Below are positions 51,657 through 62,528 of a stretch of 64,000 nt of DNA, piece by piece. Position numbers and translations under genes: made by a program. The stretch's first letter is position 1, and every line of letters starts with the position of its first letter. Origin of the DNA: Staphylococcus carnosus (lineage in GTDB: Bacteria > Bacillota > Bacilli > Staphylococcales > Staphylococcaceae); NCBI RefSeq assembly GCF_900458435.1, contig NZ_UHCT01000001.1, forward strand, positions 868,001 to 932,000, read 5' to 3'. The notes beneath the pieces were generated by a model that was given only the letters and a program-made list of their open reading frames with translations, did no database searches and was not told the origin of the DNA.

Positions 51657-52514
51657 ATGCCTTTAGTTTCAATGAAAGAAATGTTAATCGATGCGAAAGA
51701 AAAAGGTTATGCTGTTGGTCAATATAACCTGAACAACCTAGAATTCACTCAAGCAATTCTAGAAGCTTCACAAGAACAAAATGCACCAGTTATCTTAGGT
51801 GTATCAGAAGGTGCAGCTCGTTATATGAGCGGTTTCTACACTGTAGTAAAAATGGTTGAAGGATTATTACACGACCTTAAAATTACAGTACCAGTTGCAA
51901 TTCACTTAGATCACGGTTCAAGCTTCGAAAAATGTAAAGAAGCAATTGATGCTGGTTTCACATCAGTAATGATTGATGCTTCTCACAGCCCATTTGAAGA
52001 AAACATCGAAACTACTAAAAAAGTAGTTGAATATGCTCATGAACGCGGTGTTTCTGTAGAAGCTGAATTAGGTACTGTAGGTGGACAAGAAGACGACGTT
52101 GTAGCTGACGGCGTTATTTATGCAGATCCTAAAGAGTGTCAAGAATTGGTTGAAAAAACTGGAATCGATACATTAGCTCCAGCATTAGGTTCTGTTCACG
52201 GTCCTTACAAAGGTGAACCAAACTTAGGTTTCAAAGAAATGGAAGAAATCGGAGAATCAACTGGTTTACCATTAGTATTACATGGTGGTACTGGTATCCC
52301 AACTAAAGATATCCAAAAATCTATTTCTTTAGGTACAGCTAAAATCAATGTTAATACTGAAAACCAAATTGCTTCTGCTAAAGCAGTTCGTGAAGTGTTA
52401 AACAACGATAAAGAAGTTTACGATCCTCGTAAATATTTAGGACCAGCTCGTGAAGCTATCAAAGCTACTGTAACTGGCAAAATTAAAGAGTTTGGTACTT
52501 CTAACCGCGCTTAA
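51657..52514 (+). CDS. fba: Class II fructose-bisphosphate aldolase
   Basis: This 285-residue zinc aldolase splits fructose-1,6-bisphosphate in glycolysis. Metal and catalytic residues are in [35 protein letters not shown] and [10 protein letters not shown]. Codon use is that of a highly expressed gene. ATG follows AAGGAGGAAC. It is followed by a clear terminator. Confidence 0.97.
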   Translation: MPLVSMKEMLIDAKEKGYAVGQYNLNNLEFTQAILEASQEQNAPVILGVSEGAARYMSGFYTVVKMVEGLLHDLKITVPVAIHLDHGSSFEKCKEAIDAGFTSVMIDASHSPFEENIETTKKVVEYAHERGVSVEAELGTVGGQEDDVVADGVIYADPKECQELVEKTGIDTLAPALGSVHGPYKGEPNLGFKEMEEIGESTGLPLVLHGGTGIPTKDIQKSISLGTAKINVNTENQIASAKAVREVLNNDKEVYDPRKYLGPAREAIKATVTGKIKEFGTSNRA

Positions 52515-52535
52515 TCAACTTAGGCATTTTAATCA

Positions 52536-52566
52536 AGAGAGCATCTTTAGAAGGTGCTCTTTTTTC
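52536..52566 (+). terminator. Terminator after fba
   Basis: AGAGCATCTT and AAGGTGCTCT arms, then TTTTTT. Confidence 0.9.
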
Positions 52567-52697
52567 GTGCGTCGCAATAAGGAAGATTAAAAAGGTTGAA
52601 GTACTGCTATAAAAATATAAAATACAATTAGAGTAATTTCGCAACCAAATTACAATTGTTTTCTAGTGAAATAATTTTACAGTTCTAATGTGCTTTA

Positions 52698-52706
52698 TGC
52701 TATAAT
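52698..52706 (+). promoter_or_regulatory. Distal murZ promoter (extended -10)
   Basis: TGCTATAAT; TTTACA lies 19 bases upstream of the -10 box. A transcript from here would have a leader of about 330 bases before murZ. Confidence 0.45.
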
Positions 52707-52776
52707 GTCTAAAGTGATTTAAGCAATAAACTACGAGAATTTATATGTATGTTCAAACCTAAATATCATAAGGTAC

Positions 52777-52878
52777 ATAATTTATATTGAAGAAAACTTT
52801 TAATATAAATTATATGAGATAGTTTTATCACGGAAACTAATATTTTTACGAAGTGATAATACTATAACTCATATTTTT
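52777..52878 (+). promoter_or_regulatory. Structured leader with a terminator-like hairpin upstream of murZ
   Basis: Two long hairpins lie back to back: ATAATTTATATT with its complement (52777-52813), then a roughly 19-bp stem with one mismatch and a 2-base bulge (52812-52831 with 52853-52874) closing a 21-base loop and followed by TTTT. The second looks like an attenuator. A further TATAAT (52883-52888) downstream could be a second promoter. No ORF is visible between fba and murZ. Confidence 0.45.
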
Positions 52879-53041
52879 ATATTATAATCAAATAGAGCGA
52901 TTACAAATAGAAACTATCGGATTGAATAAATCGGAAAATGACCAATAGAAAAGTCATTGAAGGTGGGGTAAGTGTTTATTATTTTTGATAACCACTTGTA
53001 AAAAGAAGGATTAAAGATTGAATGAAAAAGGAGAACAAAGG

Positions 53042-54301
53042 ATGGCTCAAGAAGTAATAAAAATCAGAGGCGGGCAGCCATTAAATGGAAAAATTAAAAT
53101 CAACGGTGCTAAAAATAGTGCGGTTGCTATTATTCCTGCAGCATTATTAGCAGAAGATGTTGTGACATTGGAAGGTCTGCCGCAAATCTCAGATGTTGAA
53201 ACATTGGTAAGTTTATTAGGAGATTTAAATATTAAAACTGACTTGGATCATACAAATTTGACTGTAGATCCTACAGAAATTAAAAATGCTTCCTTACCAA
53301 ATCACAAAGTAGAGTCATTGAGAGCGTCATATTATATGATGGGTGCAATGCTTGGACGTTTTAAAAAATGTGTGATTGGTTTGCCGGGCGGTTGTCCATT
53401 AGGACCAAGACCAATTGATCAACATATCAAAGGGTTTAAAGCGTTAGGTGCTAAAATCGATGAATCAAGCCCGACTTCTATGAAGATTGAAGCAGACGAA
53501 TTAAAAGGTGCAAATATCTTCTTAGATATGGTAAGTGTTGGTGCAACAATCAATATTATGCTGGCTGCAGTAAGAGCAGAAGGTCAGACTGTGATTGAAA
53601 ATGCTGCGAAAGAACCTGAAGTTGTGGATGTTGCTACGTTCTTAACAGGAATGGGTGCCAAAATTAAAGGTGCAGGTACGAGCACAATCAAAATTACTGG
53701 TGTACAGCATTTACATGGTGTTTCTCATCAAATTATTCCAGATCGTATTGAAGCGGGTACTTATATGTGTATGGCTGCTGCATGCGGTACTGAAGTCGAA
53801 TTAGAGAATATTATTCCTAAACACATTGAACCTTTGACTGTTAAACTTCGTGAATTAGGTGCAGATGTTGAAATGAATGATGACAGCGCGATTATAAGAA
53901 GTAAGAAACCATATGAAAGCGTGAATATCAAAACATTAGTATATCCAGGTTTTGCGACGGACTTACAACAGCCTATTACACCATTATTGTTCTTAGCAGA
54001 TGGACCTTCATTTGTGACAGATACAATTTATCCTGAGCGTTTTAAACATATTGATGAACTTCAAAAAATGGGCGGCAATATTCATGTAGATCAAGGAACA
54101 GCTACAATTAAACCTTCTCAATTGCATGGTGCTGCTGTATATGCAAGTGACTTGCGTGCAGGTGCTTGTTTGATGGTTGCCGGTTTGATTGCTGAAGGTG
54201 TCACTACAATTTATAATGTGAACCATATTTATAGAGGTTACACAAATATTGTGGAAAACTTAAAATCACTTGGTGCAGATATTTGGAGTGAAAAACTCTA
54301 A
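53042..54301 (+). CDS. murZ: UDP-N-acetylglucosamine 1-carboxyvinyltransferase MurZ (MurA2)
   Basis: This 419-residue enzyme adds enolpyruvate from PEP to UDP-GlcNAc, the first committed step of peptidoglycan. The catalytic cysteine, the fosfomycin target, is C118 in [23 protein letters not shown] near residue 22 holds the conserved Lys-Asn. The position after fba identifies it as the second staphylococcal paralogue, MurZ. ATG 53042 follows AAAGGAG; the frame is open 8 codons further up without good spacing. Confidence 0.93.
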   Translation: MAQEVIKIRGGQPLNGKIKINGAKNSAVAIIPAALLAEDVVTLEGLPQISDVETLVSLLGDLNIKTDLDHTNLTVDPTEIKNASLPNHKVESLRASYYMMGAMLGRFKKCVIGLPGGCPLGPRPIDQHIKGFKALGAKIDESSPTSMKIEADELKGANIFLDMVSVGATINIMLAAVRAEGQTVIENAAKEPEVVDVATFLTGMGAKIKGAGTSTIKITGVQHLHGVSHQIIPDRIEAGTYMCMAAACGTEVELENIIPKHIEPLTVKLRELGADVEMNDDSAIIRSKKPYESVNIKTLVYPGFATDLQQPITPLLFLADGPSFVTDTIYPERFKHIDELQKMGGNIHVDQGTATIKPSQLHGAAVYASDLRAGACLMVAGLIAEGVTTIYNVNHIYRGYTNIVENLKSLGADIWSEKL

Positions 54302-54365
54302 AATTTGTGATATACTTTGTATACTAAAACTAATCATGATTGTAAATCATGGAGAGGTGATTTAA

Positions 54366-54701
54366 ATGGAAGTATGTCCTTATTTAGAAGAAACATTTAA
54401 AGTCATCGGCAGAAGTTGGAATGGATTAATTATTAACTATCTTTCAAGATGTCCCGAAAGTTCAGCACATTTCAGTGATATGAAAAAAGATTTGAAACCA
54501 ATTACGCCACGTGCGTTAAGTTTAAAATTAACTGAATTGATGGATTGGGATTTAGTTGATAAAAATATCATTTCAAAAGCACCGCTCTCAATTGTTTATC
54601 AACTTACTGAGAAAGGCGAAGCTTTGGCTGAAGCTTTAAAACCGATGGAAGAATGGGCTCAAAAATATGTAGAACTTGAAAATAATCAAGCAGAAGTATA
54701 A
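54366..54701 (+). CDS. HxlR-family transcriptional regulator
   Basis: This 111-residue winged-helix protein begins MEVCPYLEETFKVIGRSWNGLIINYL, the HxlR pattern with a cysteine near the N-terminus (C4) that senses reactive aldehydes or quinones in relatives such as HypR, YodB and QsrR. LKPITPRALSLKLTELMDWDLV is the recognition region. It lies between murZ and an aldehyde dehydrogenase, the likely target (inference). ATG follows GGAGAGGTG. Confidence 0.82.
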   Translation: MEVCPYLEETFKVIGRSWNGLIINYLSRCPESSAHFSDMKKDLKPITPRALSLKLTELMDWDLVDKNIISKAPLSIVYQLTEKGEALAEALKPMEEWAQKYVELENNQAEV

Positions 54702-54709
54702 ATAACAAA

Positions 54710-54746
54710 CAGTATGTTCATTATTTGAATGTACTGTTTTTTTGTT
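54710..54746 (+). terminator. Terminator after the HxlR gene
   Basis: AACAGTA pairs with TACTGTT with a longer partly paired interior, then TTTTTTT. Confidence 0.75.
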
Positions 54747-54825
54747 TTGAGCAGATTCGTTTAAAAATCACAAATTACGGTTAAAATATACAATATAAGT
54801 CGTATTTTCTAAGGAGTGACTATAA

Positions 54826-56253
54826 TTGAGAATTCAAACTAAACAATATATCAATGGCGAATGGGTGGACAGTGCAAGTGGTGAAACACTTGATGTTATT
54901 AACCCAGCTAATGAAGAAGTATTAGGTAAAATTGCAAAAGGCAATAAAGAAGATGTAGATAAAGCAGTAGATGCTGCAAATGATGTTTACCTTGAATTCC
55001 GTCACAGTAGTGTAGAATTTAGAAGAGATTTATTAGATAAAATCGTACAAGAGTATAAAAATAGAAAAGATGATATTGTAGAAGCAATTACAGATGAATT
55101 AGGTTCACCGCTTGAAGTTTCTAAGAATGTGCATTACGAAATGGGTCTTGCGCACTTTACTGAGGCAAGAGATGCATTAGATAACTTCGAATTTGAAGAA
55201 AAACGCGGTGATGACTTAGTTGTGAAAGAAGCGATTGGTGTAGCAGGTTTAATTACACCTTGGAACTTCCCAACAAACCAAACATCTTTAAAATTAGCAG
55301 CTGCGTTTGCAGCAGGCTCTCCAGTTGTGTTGAAACCTTCTGAAATGACACCATTTGCTGCAATTATTTTAGCAGAAATCTTTGACAAAGTCGGCGTACC
55401 AAAAGGTGTGTTCAACTTAGTAAATGGTGATGGCGAAGGTGTCGGCAATCCATTAAGTGAAAATCCAAAAGTACGTATGATGTCATTTACTGGTTCCGGC
55501 CCGACTGGTGCTAAAATCATGAAAAAAGCTGCGGATGACTTCAAGAAAGTATCATTAGAATTAGGTGGTAAATCTCCTTATATTATTCTTGATGATTCAG
55601 ATATTGATGGTGCGGCTGAAGCGGCAGTAGGTAAAGTCTATAACAATACGGGTCAAGTTTGTACAGCAGGTACACGTACAATTGTTCCTGAATCTATGAA
55701 AGATGACTTTATCAAAGCAGCTAAAGAAAAAATGAGCCAAGTTAAAGTAGGCGACCCTAGAGAAAAAGGTGTTCAAATGGGCCCTATTATCAGTAAAAAA
55801 CAATTTGATCAAGTTGAAGACTATATTCAAAAAGGTATCGATGAAGGTGCTGAACTTGTATTAGGCGGTGTCGGCAAACCTGAAGGATTAGAAAAAGGTT
55901 ATTTTGCTAAACCAACTATCTTTGCTAATGTGACAAATGATATGACAATTGCACAAGAAGAAATCTTCGGTCCTGTAATGTCAATTATCACTTACAAAGA
56001 CTTAAATGAAGCAATTAAAATCGCAAATGACACTAAATATGGTCTTGCTGGCTATGTTTATGGTAAAGACTTGAATACTTTAAGAAAAGTAGCACGTGAA
56101 ATTGAAGCAGGCACAATCGAAATCAATGAAGCTGGTCGTAAACCAGACTTACCATTCGGCGGTTATAAACAATCAGGTCTTGGCCGTGAATGGGGTGACT
56201 ACGGAATTGAAGAATTCCTAGAAATTAAATCAATCGCAGGTTATTATGAATAA
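54826..56253 (+). CDS. NAD(P)-dependent aldehyde dehydrogenase
   Basis: This 475-residue enzyme oxidises an aldehyde to its acid. TPWNFPTNQ and SFTGSGPTG bind the cofactor, the general base is in LELGGKSP, and the catalytic cysteine is in [12 protein letters not shown] (near residue 280). S. aureus has the same gene next to rho (annotated AldA2). Substrate unknown. The start is TTG 54826 after AAGGAGTG. The HxlR gene upstream may regulate it. Confidence 0.9.
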   Translation: MRIQTKQYINGEWVDSASGETLDVINPANEEVLGKIAKGNKEDVDKAVDAANDVYLEFRHSSVEFRRDLLDKIVQEYKNRKDDIVEAITDELGSPLEVSKNVHYEMGLAHFTEARDALDNFEFEEKRGDDLVVKEAIGVAGLITPWNFPTNQTSLKLAAAFAAGSPVVLKPSEMTPFAAIILAEIFDKVGVPKGVFNLVNGDGEGVGNPLSENPKVRMMSFTGSGPTGAKIMKKAADDFKKVSLELGGKSPYIILDDSDIDGAAEAAVGKVYNNTGQVCTAGTRTIVPESMKDDFIKAAKEKMSQVKVGDPREKGVQMGPIISKKQFDQVEDYIQKGIDEGAELVLGGVGKPEGLEKGYFAKPTIFANVTNDMTIAQEEIFGPVMSIITYKDLNEAIKIANDTKYGLAGYVYGKDLNTLRKVAREIEAGTIEINEAGRKPDLPFGGYKQSGLGREWGDYGIEEFLEIKSIAGYYE

Positions 56254-56287
56254 TTAATAAATCAATTTAATAGATGTTTTAAGTTCT

Positions 56288-56316
56288 GAACCAGGGATTA
56301 ATTCCCTGGTTTTTAT
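56288..56316 (+). terminator. Terminator after the aldehyde dehydrogenase gene
   Basis: AACCAGGG, short A/T loop, CCCTGGTT, then TTT. Confidence 0.88.
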
Positions 56317-56469
56317 TATTTTAAGAAAAATTCAACCGATGTATCAGTTAATATTATTATTTGAACAGATTGATTTTGTAATTAAAATCAAAATTTGCTA
56401 TAGTAAGTCTAGTATAATTACTTGCTCACGAGTAATTAATCCGAATCTATAATGAAATGAGTGTCAATC

Positions 56470-57786
56470 ATGACTGAAAGAGTGCGTACATCTCCTCAAT
56501 ATGAGTCTTTTCATGAGTTGTACAAGAACAATACAACGAAAGTTTTAACTGAAAAGGCTAAAGCGTTGAAATTAACAAATTATAGTAAATTAAATAAAAA
56601 AGAATTAGTTTTAGCCATCATGGAAGCACAGATGGAAAAAGATGGTAATTATTATATGGAAGGTATCTTAGATGATATTCAGCCGGATGGATACGGTTTT
56701 TTAAGAACAGTCAACTATTCTAAAGGTGAAAAAGATATCTATATTTCAGCCAGCCAAATTCGACGCTTTGAAATTAAACTGGGTGACAAAGTCACTGGTA
56801 AAGTAAGAAAACCTAAGGACAATGAAAAATACTATGGTTTGCTTCAAGTTGATTTCGTCAACGATCATAATGCTGAGGAAGTAAAGAAAAGACCCCACTT
56901 CCAAGCTCTAACTCCACTTTATCCCGAAGAAAGAATCAAATTAGAAACAGAACCCACTAATTATTCAACAAGAATTATGGATTTAGTTGCGCCAATCGGT
57001 TTAGGTCAACGTGGATTGATTGTAGCACCTCCAAAAGCAGGTAAAACATCATTATTAAAAGAAATTGCAAATGCAATTACAACAAATAAACCTGATGCTA
57101 AATTATTTATCCTCTTAGTAGGAGAACGTCCTGAAGAGGTTACAGACATTGAACGCTCAAGCGAAGATGCTGAAGTAGTACACTCAACATTTGATGAACC
57201 GCCGCAACACCATGTTAAAGTTGCTGAATTACTATTAGAACGTGCGAAACGTTTAGTTGAAATTGGTGAGGATGTCATTATTTTAATGGATTCTATTACA
57301 CGTTTAGCACGTGCTTATAACTTAGTCATTCCACCAAGTGGTCGTACATTATCAGGCGGTTTAGATCCTGCTTCACTGTACAAACCTAAAAACTTTTTCG
57401 GTGCTGCTAGAAATATTGAAGCTGGCGGAAGCTTGACTATTCTTGCTACAGCGTTGGTAGATACAGGTTCTAGAATGGACGATGTCATTTATGAAGAGTT
57501 TAAAGGTACGGGTAACATGGAATTGCACCTTGACCGAAAACTTTCTGAACGCCGTATTTTCCCAGCAATTGATATCGCTAGAAGTTCTACACGTAAAGAA
57601 GAATTATTGGTGGATAAAAAAGAATTAGACAGTCTATGGCAATTACGTAATATGTTCCGTGATACAACTGACTTTACTGAACGTTTTATTCGTAAATTGA
57701 AAAAATCAAAAACAAACAAAGAGTTTTTCGAACAATTACAGGATGCAGCTATAGAAAGTAAGAAAACAGGCAAGCCGATTATCTAA
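56470..57786 (+). CDS. rho: Transcription termination factor Rho
   Basis: This 438-residue hexameric helicase has an N-terminal RNA-binding domain (GILDDIQPDGYGFLR, SASQIRRFEIKLGDKVTG), the Walker A APPKAGKTSLLKEIA, VGERPEEVTDIERS, Walker B VIILMDSITRLARAYN and the R-loop GGLDPASLYKPKNFFGAARN. The start is ATG 56470, which gives the same length as S. aureus Rho; a GTG three codons earlier is possible and neither start has a strong ribosome site. A long leader precedes it, in keeping with Rho autoregulation in other bacteria. Confidence 0.94.
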   Translation: MTERVRTSPQYESFHELYKNNTTKVLTEKAKALKLTNYSKLNKKELVLAIMEAQMEKDGNYYMEGILDDIQPDGYGFLRTVNYSKGEKDIYISASQIRRFEIKLGDKVTGKVRKPKDNEKYYGLLQVDFVNDHNAEEVKKRPHFQALTPLYPEERIKLETEPTNYSTRIMDLVAPIGLGQRGLIVAPPKAGKTSLLKEIANAITTNKPDAKLFILLVGERPEEVTDIERSSEDAEVVHSTFDEPPQHHVKVAELLLERAKRLVEIGEDVIILMDSITRLARAYNLVIPPSGRTLSGGLDPASLYKPKNFFGAARNIEAGGSLTILATALVDTGSRMDDVIYEEFKGTGNMELHLDRKLSERRIFPAIDIARSSTRKEELLVDKKELDSLWQLRNMFRDTTDFTERFIRKLKKSKTNKEFFEQLQDAAIESKKTGKPII

Positions 57787-57917
57787 TAATTTCTTTTAGA
57801 AGAATTTGAGAATGGGTTGCAATTTATACTGCTACCAATTATAATTACTAAGTATTGGGTAAAAACTCACAAATAACTCTGTTCCAGATGGTTCAGGGCA
57901 AAGGAGCTGAAATAATA

Positions 57918-58181
57918 ATGAGACAAGGAATTCATCCTGAATACCACAAAGTTATTTTCTTAGATACAACAACTAACTTTAAATTTTTAAGTGGTTCAAC
58001 TAAAACATCATCAGAAACTATGGAATGGGAAGACGGTAACGAATATCCAGTAATTCGTTTAGATATCTCTTCTGATTCACATCCATTCTACACTGGTCGT
58101 CAAAAATTCGCTGCTGCGGATGGCCGTGTTGAACGTTTCAACAAAAAATTTGGTCTTAAATCATCAAATGATAACGAATAA
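57918..58181 (+). CDS. rpmE2: Ribosomal protein bL31, type B (zinc-free)
   Basis: This 87-residue protein starts [28 protein letters not shown] and ends [12 protein letters not shown]. It lacks the CxxC zinc motifs of type A L31, so it is the type B form. The start is ATG 57918 after AAAGGAG; the frame is open a further 21 codons upstream. A good terminator follows. Confidence 0.95.
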   Translation: MRQGIHPEYHKVIFLDTTTNFKFLSGSTKTSSETMEWEDGNEYPVIRLDISSDSHPFYTGRQKFAAADGRVERFNKKFGLKSSNDNE

Positions 58182-58192
58182 TTTAGAATTTC

Positions 58193-58224
58193 GAAACTCC
58201 CGCTTTGGCGGGAGTTTTTTTATT
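58193..58224 (+). terminator. Terminator after rpmE2
   Basis: AAACTCCCGC, TTTG loop, GCGGGAGTTT, then TTTTT. Confidence 0.93.
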
Positions 58225-58316
58225 TTGTCTCATTTAAGTTGAAATTAGGTACGCTATCAAAATTAAAAATATGATATAATGAGATGATTTTGATTTGAAA
58301 AGGAAGGAAAAGCATA

Positions 58317-58916
58317 ATGTACGAAACTTATCATTCCGGATGGATTGAATGTATCACAGGCAGTATGTTCAGCGGAAAATCTGAAGAACTGATTCGCAGA
58401 TTAAAGCGGGGCATTTTTGCGAAACAAAAAGTGGTAGTATTCAAACCTACAATAGACGATCGTTACCATAAAGAAAAAGTGGTATCTCATAATGGCAATG
58501 CAATTGAAGCAATCAATATCCAAAAAGCTGAAGAGATTCTAGAACATGACTTAACTCAAGTAGATGTTATTGGAATTGATGAAGTTCAATTTTTTGAAAA
58601 TAAAATCGTAGAAATTGCTCAAGATTTAGCAGAACAAGGCCACCGTGTCATTGTTGCAGGACTAGACATGGATTTTAAAGGCAGACCTTTTGAACCTATG
58701 CCGCAACTTTTGGCAGTGAGTGAACTTGTTACAAAGCTCCAAGCAGTTTGTGCTGTATGCGGTGCACCGGCCAGCAGAACACAGCGTCTTATTAATGGCA
58801 GACCTGCAAAAGCTGATGACCCTGTTATTATGGTTGGAGCAGATGAGAGTTATGAACCAAGATGCCGAGCGCACCATATTGTAGCGCCGAGTGAATCTGA
58901 GAAGGAGGAATTGTGA
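58317..58916 (+). CDS. tdk: Thymidine kinase
   Basis: This 199-residue type II thymidine kinase has the Walker [21 protein letters not shown], and zinc-ribbon cysteines in [13 protein letters not shown] and CRAHH. It salvages thymidine to dTMP. Its stop overlaps the prfA start as TGATG, so tdk-prfA-prmC are translated together. ATG follows GGAAGG. Confidence 0.96.
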   Translation: MYETYHSGWIECITGSMFSGKSEELIRRLKRGIFAKQKVVVFKPTIDDRYHKEKVVSHNGNAIEAINIQKAEEILEHDLTQVDVIGIDEVQFFENKIVEIAQDLAEQGHRVIVAGLDMDFKGRPFEPMPQLLAVSELVTKLQAVCAVCGAPASRTQRLINGRPAKADDPVIMVGADESYEPRCRAHHIVAPSESEKEEL

Positions 58917-59992
58917 TGTTTGACCAGTTAGATATTGTTGAAGAACGTTATGAACAATTAAATGAATTACTAAGTGATCCAGATGTAGTGAGTGATTCGA
59001 ATAAACTTCGTGAATATTCTAAAGAACAATCTGATTTACAAAAGACTGTAGATGTTTATCGTCAATATAAACAAAACAAAGAAGATATTGATGAAATCGT
59101 AGAAATGCTGTCTGAAACATCAGATAAAGAAGAAGTAGATATGTTGAAAGCTGACATGAATGAACTCAAAGATACATTGCCAGGTTTAGAGGAAGAGTTG
59201 AAAATGCTGCTTATCCCTAAAGACCCTAATGATGACAAAAACGTTGTGGTTGAAATCAGAGCGGCTGCCGGCGGTGACGAAGCTGCTATCTTTGCTGGAG
59301 ATTTATATCGTATGTACACACGTTTCAGTGAAGGACTTGGTTATAAAACAGAAGTGATTGAAATGAACGATAGCGACCATGGCGGATTTAAAGAGATCAG
59401 TTTCACAATTAATGGACAAGGTGCTTATTCTAAATTGAAATATGAAAACGGAGCTCACCGTGTGCAACGTGTGCCAGAAACTGAATCTGGCGGCCGTATT
59501 CATACTTCTACAGCAACAGTTGCTGTATTGCCTGAAGCAGAAGACGTAGAAGTGGATATTAAAGATGCAGATTTAAAAATCGAAACATATCGTTCAAGTG
59601 GTGCCGGTGGACAGCACGTCAATACAACTGACTCAGCTGTACGTATTACCCACTTGCCGACTGGTATTATTGCGACTTCTTCTGAAAAATCTCAAATTCA
59701 AAACCGTGAAAAAGCTTTAAAAGTATTAAAAGCACGTGTTTATGATATGAAATTGCAAGAAGAACAAGAAAAATATGATTCAGAACGTAAATCTGCAGTA
59801 GGTACTGGAGATCGTTCAGAACGTATTCGTACGTATAACTATCCTCAAAACCGTGTAACAGATCACCGTATCGGTTTAACAATTCAAAAGCTTGATCAAA
59901 TTGTTGAAGGTAAATTAGATGAAATCATTGATGCTTTAACAATGTCTGAACAAACTGAGAAATTGAAAGAATTGAATAACGTTGACCTATAG
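58916..59992 (+). CDS. prfA: Peptide chain release factor 1
   Basis: This 358-residue factor reads UAA and UAG stops. The GGQ motif in [14 protein letters not shown] triggers peptide release and is the site methylated by PrmC, which is encoded next. ATG 58916 overlaps the tdk stop and follows AAGGAGG. Length equals that of S. aureus RF1. Confidence 0.96.
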   Translation: MFDQLDIVEERYEQLNELLSDPDVVSDSNKLREYSKEQSDLQKTVDVYRQYKQNKEDIDEIVEMLSETSDKEEVDMLKADMNELKDTLPGLEEELKMLLIPKDPNDDKNVVVEIRAAAGGDEAAIFAGDLYRMYTRFSEGLGYKTEVIEMNDSDHGGFKEISFTINGQGAYSKLKYENGAHRVQRVPETESGGRIHTSTATVAVLPEAEDVEVDIKDADLKIETYRSSGAGGQHVNTTDSAVRITHLPTGIIATSSEKSQIQNREKALKVLKARVYDMKLQEEQEKYDSERKSAVGTGDRSERIRTYNYPQNRVTDHRIGLTIQKLDQIVEGKLDEIIDALTMSEQTEKLKELNNVDL

Positions 59993-60824
59993 GGAAGCTG
60001 TGCGGAAAGCTTCAGAAGAAGCAGTTGCCAAGGGCTTTGAGCCTAAACGTGCAGAATGGCTGCTGATGGATTTATTCGACTGGTCATTTACAGATTATGT
60101 CATGAAAAGAGAAGAAAAGGTTTCAGATGATGAGTTGAAACGTTTTAATGATGCTGTGGACCGTATGCTTTCAGGCGAACCGATTCAATACATTACAGGA
60201 TTTCAAACTTTTTTAGGCGAGAAATTCACTGTAGATTATCGTTGTTTGATTCCGCGCCCTGAAACAGAAGAAGTATTGATGCATTTTATAGAACGTTGTC
60301 AACAAGGTGATGTTGTAGCAGATATCGGAACAGGAAGCGGTATTATAGCTGTGATGTTGAAACAATTACGTCCTGATTTGAAAGTATATGCCACAGATTT
60401 GTACGATGGACCTTTACAAATAGCTCAACAAAATGCAGATGCACACCATACAGAAATTACTTTTTTAAAAGGCAATGCTTTAGAGCCGTTAGTTGAAAAC
60501 AATATTCGTTTAGATGGACTGATTTCAAATCCGCCTTATATTGATTTTGCAGATGCTTCAGAAATGACAGAAACAGTTTTAGATTATGAACCGCATCAAG
60601 CATTGTTTGCGGAAAATCATGGCTTAGCGATTTATGCTGCTATCATTGAACAGCTCCCATTCGTAATGCAGAACGGGGCAATCGTAGTATTTGAAATCGG
60701 TTTTGAACAAGGGCCGACATTGAAAAGAATGATAGAAGAAAAATATCCTCATATTGAGGTTGAGGTAATTGCAGATATCAACGGTAATGATCGTATCGTA
60801 TCATTTCAATGGAAATCTGTATAA
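59982..60824 (+). CDS. prmC: Release-factor glutamine methyltransferase PrmC
   Basis: This 280-residue enzyme methylates the GGQ glutamine of release factors with SAM. It has an N-terminal helical domain, [14 protein letters not shown] as the SAM loop and the glutamine-binding [10 protein letters not shown]. It starts with TTG 59982 inside the end of prfA (11-base overlap); the ribosome site is weak, so translation probably depends on prfA. Confidence 0.92.
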   Translation: MTYREAVRKASEEAVAKGFEPKRAEWLLMDLFDWSFTDYVMKREEKVSDDELKRFNDAVDRMLSGEPIQYITGFQTFLGEKFTVDYRCLIPRPETEEVLMHFIERCQQGDVVADIGTGSGIIAVMLKQLRPDLKVYATDLYDGPLQIAQQNADAHHTEITFLKGNALEPLVENNIRLDGLISNPPYIDFADASEMTETVLDYEPHQALFAENHGLAIYAAIIEQLPFVMQNGAIVVFEIGFEQGPTLKRMIEEKYPHIEVEVIADINGNDRIVSFQWKSV

Positions 60825-60881
60825 AAAGTTATGGAGAGTTGGGAATGTTATTAAATTCCTGATTCTCGCATAACTTTTTCT
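60824..60881 (+). terminator. Terminator after prmC
   Basis: AAAGTTATG pairs with CATAACTTT, with an inner GGGAAT / ATTCC pair, then TTTC TTTT. Confidence 0.75.
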
Positions 60882-60915
60882 TTTGCTTTAAAATAATGAT
60901 GAAAGGACGTGTCAT

Positions 60916-61962
60916 ATGATGCAGACAAAAATATGGGATTTACGCGGAGAGGTTGATTCACCGAATGCAAAAGCAGCAATAGAAGAAATTGCTGAAGTAT
61001 ATCGTGAAGGCGAGTTAGTCGCAATCCCGACAGAAACAGTCTATGGATTAGGTGCTAATGCTAAAGATGATGCAACTGTTAAAAAAATCTATGAAGCAAA
61101 AGGCCGTCCGTCAGATAATCCATTAATTGTACATATTTATGATGAAGCGCAAATGGATGATTTTATTACTGAGATTCCTGAAAAAGCTCAACAATTGATG
61201 GATGTGTTTTGGCCAGGACCTATTTCATTTATTTTGCCACTAAAAGAAGGATTTTTATGCAAAAGAGTGTCGGGCGGTTTATCGTCTATTGCTGTCAGAA
61301 TGCCGAGTCATCCGGTTGGACGTGCTATTTTGAAGGCAGTACGATTGCCGATTGCAGCACCAAGCGCAAATTTAAGCGGGCGCCCATCACCAACAACATT
61401 TGAACATGTTAATCATGATTTGAATGGCAAAGTAGCAGGTATTGTCAATGGCGACCAAAGTGAAGAGGGTTTGGAAAGTACAGTGTTGGATTGTACGCAG
61501 TACCCATTCAGAATAGCACGTCCGGGTGCCATTACAGCTGAAATGATTGAACAAGTGATTCCTGGAAGTATAGATACTGACTCTGTGTTAAATACAGACA
61601 AACCAATTGCACCTGGTATGAAATATAAACACTATTCTCCGGATACACCAGTAGCGATGCTGACAAATTTAAATACAGCAATTACATCTCAGAATAATTG
61701 GGAAAGTACTTTGTTTGCTGTACCGGCTACGTTAAGAAAATATATTCCTGAAAATGCTGTATACCGAGAATTAAGTGTAGATGAAACAGATTTAAAAAAT
61801 GCCAATCATAATTTGTATCAAATACTGCATGAATTAGATACAGATACAAATATCGAACAAGGTTATATATTCAAATTTGATAAAACGGATGAAAGCAATG
61901 CATTTCTTAATCGTTTAGAAAAAGCAACTGGAAATCAAATAGTAGGAGCAGAACAGTTATGA
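60916..61962 (+). CDS. L-threonylcarbamoyladenylate synthase (Sua5/YwlC)
   Basis: This 348-residue enzyme makes threonylcarbamoyl-AMP for the t6A modification of tRNA. The YrdC domain (about 1-210) has AIPTETVYGLGANA, KGRPSDNPL and APSANLSGRPSPT; the C-terminal Sua5 domain has APGMKYKHYSPDTPVA. It overlaps the next gene by four bases (ATGA). ATG follows AAAGGACG. Confidence 0.93.
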   Translation: MMQTKIWDLRGEVDSPNAKAAIEEIAEVYREGELVAIPTETVYGLGANAKDDATVKKIYEAKGRPSDNPLIVHIYDEAQMDDFITEIPEKAQQLMDVFWPGPISFILPLKEGFLCKRVSGGLSSIAVRMPSHPVGRAILKAVRLPIAAPSANLSGRPSPTTFEHVNHDLNGKVAGIVNGDQSEEGLESTVLDCTQYPFRIARPGAITAEMIEQVIPGSIDTDSVLNTDKPIAPGMKYKHYSPDTPVAMLTNLNTAITSQNNWESTLFAVPATLRKYIPENAVYRELSVDETDLKNANHNLYQILHELDTDTNIEQGYIFKFDKTDESNAFLNRLEKATGNQIVGAEQL

Positions 61963-62384
61963 AAATAATTTTTGTCTGTACAGGCAATACATGCCGCAGT
62001 CCAATGGCAGAAAGTATTGCAAAAAAACTTTTGCCTGAACATACAATTGAATCACGCGGTTTATTTGCAATGGATGGACAAGCAACTTCTATCTATACAG
62101 AAGAAATTTTAGAACAAGAAAATTTTGATGCTCCAACATTGGCACAACAATGGCGTGATACAGATACTGATGCAGATTTAATTTTGACAATGACAACAAG
62201 TCATAAGCAGCAACTTGAAATGATGTATCCGGAAACATTACCTATTTATACGTTATATGAATATGCTGAACAAGACGGCGAAGTTTCAGATCCTATCGGC
62301 GGTAATTATTCAGATTACCAAAATGTGTATAAGGAATTGTATTATTTAATCACAGAATTGAAACATCGTATCGAGTTTCTATGA
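61959..62384 (+). CDS. ptpB: Low-molecular-weight phosphatase, arginine phosphatase type (YwlE/PtpB)
   Basis: This 141-residue phosphatase has the CX5R loop CTGNTCRS (C7 to R13). Thr11 in that loop is the residue that gives Bacillus YwlE its preference for phosphoarginine, so this is probably a protein-arginine phosphatase that opposes McsB. The acid loop is VSDPIGG. It overlaps the preceding gene by four bases. Confidence 0.88.
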   Translation: MKIIFVCTGNTCRSPMAESIAKKLLPEHTIESRGLFAMDGQATSIYTEEILEQENFDAPTLAQQWRDTDTDADLILTMTTSHKQQLEMMYPETLPIYTLYEYAEQDGEVSDPIGGNYSDYQNVYKELYYLITELKHRIEFL

Positions 62385-62528
62385 ATAATTAGTATAAGTT
62401 AAGGTACAAATGCGTTATAATATTCCCATAAAGCATCGTTTGCTTATATTAGAAATAAGTTAGTAAGAAAAGTTGATTTTTTTAGGAACTTATTTCAATG
62501 TCATCAAAAAACAAAGGGGTGGAATTAA

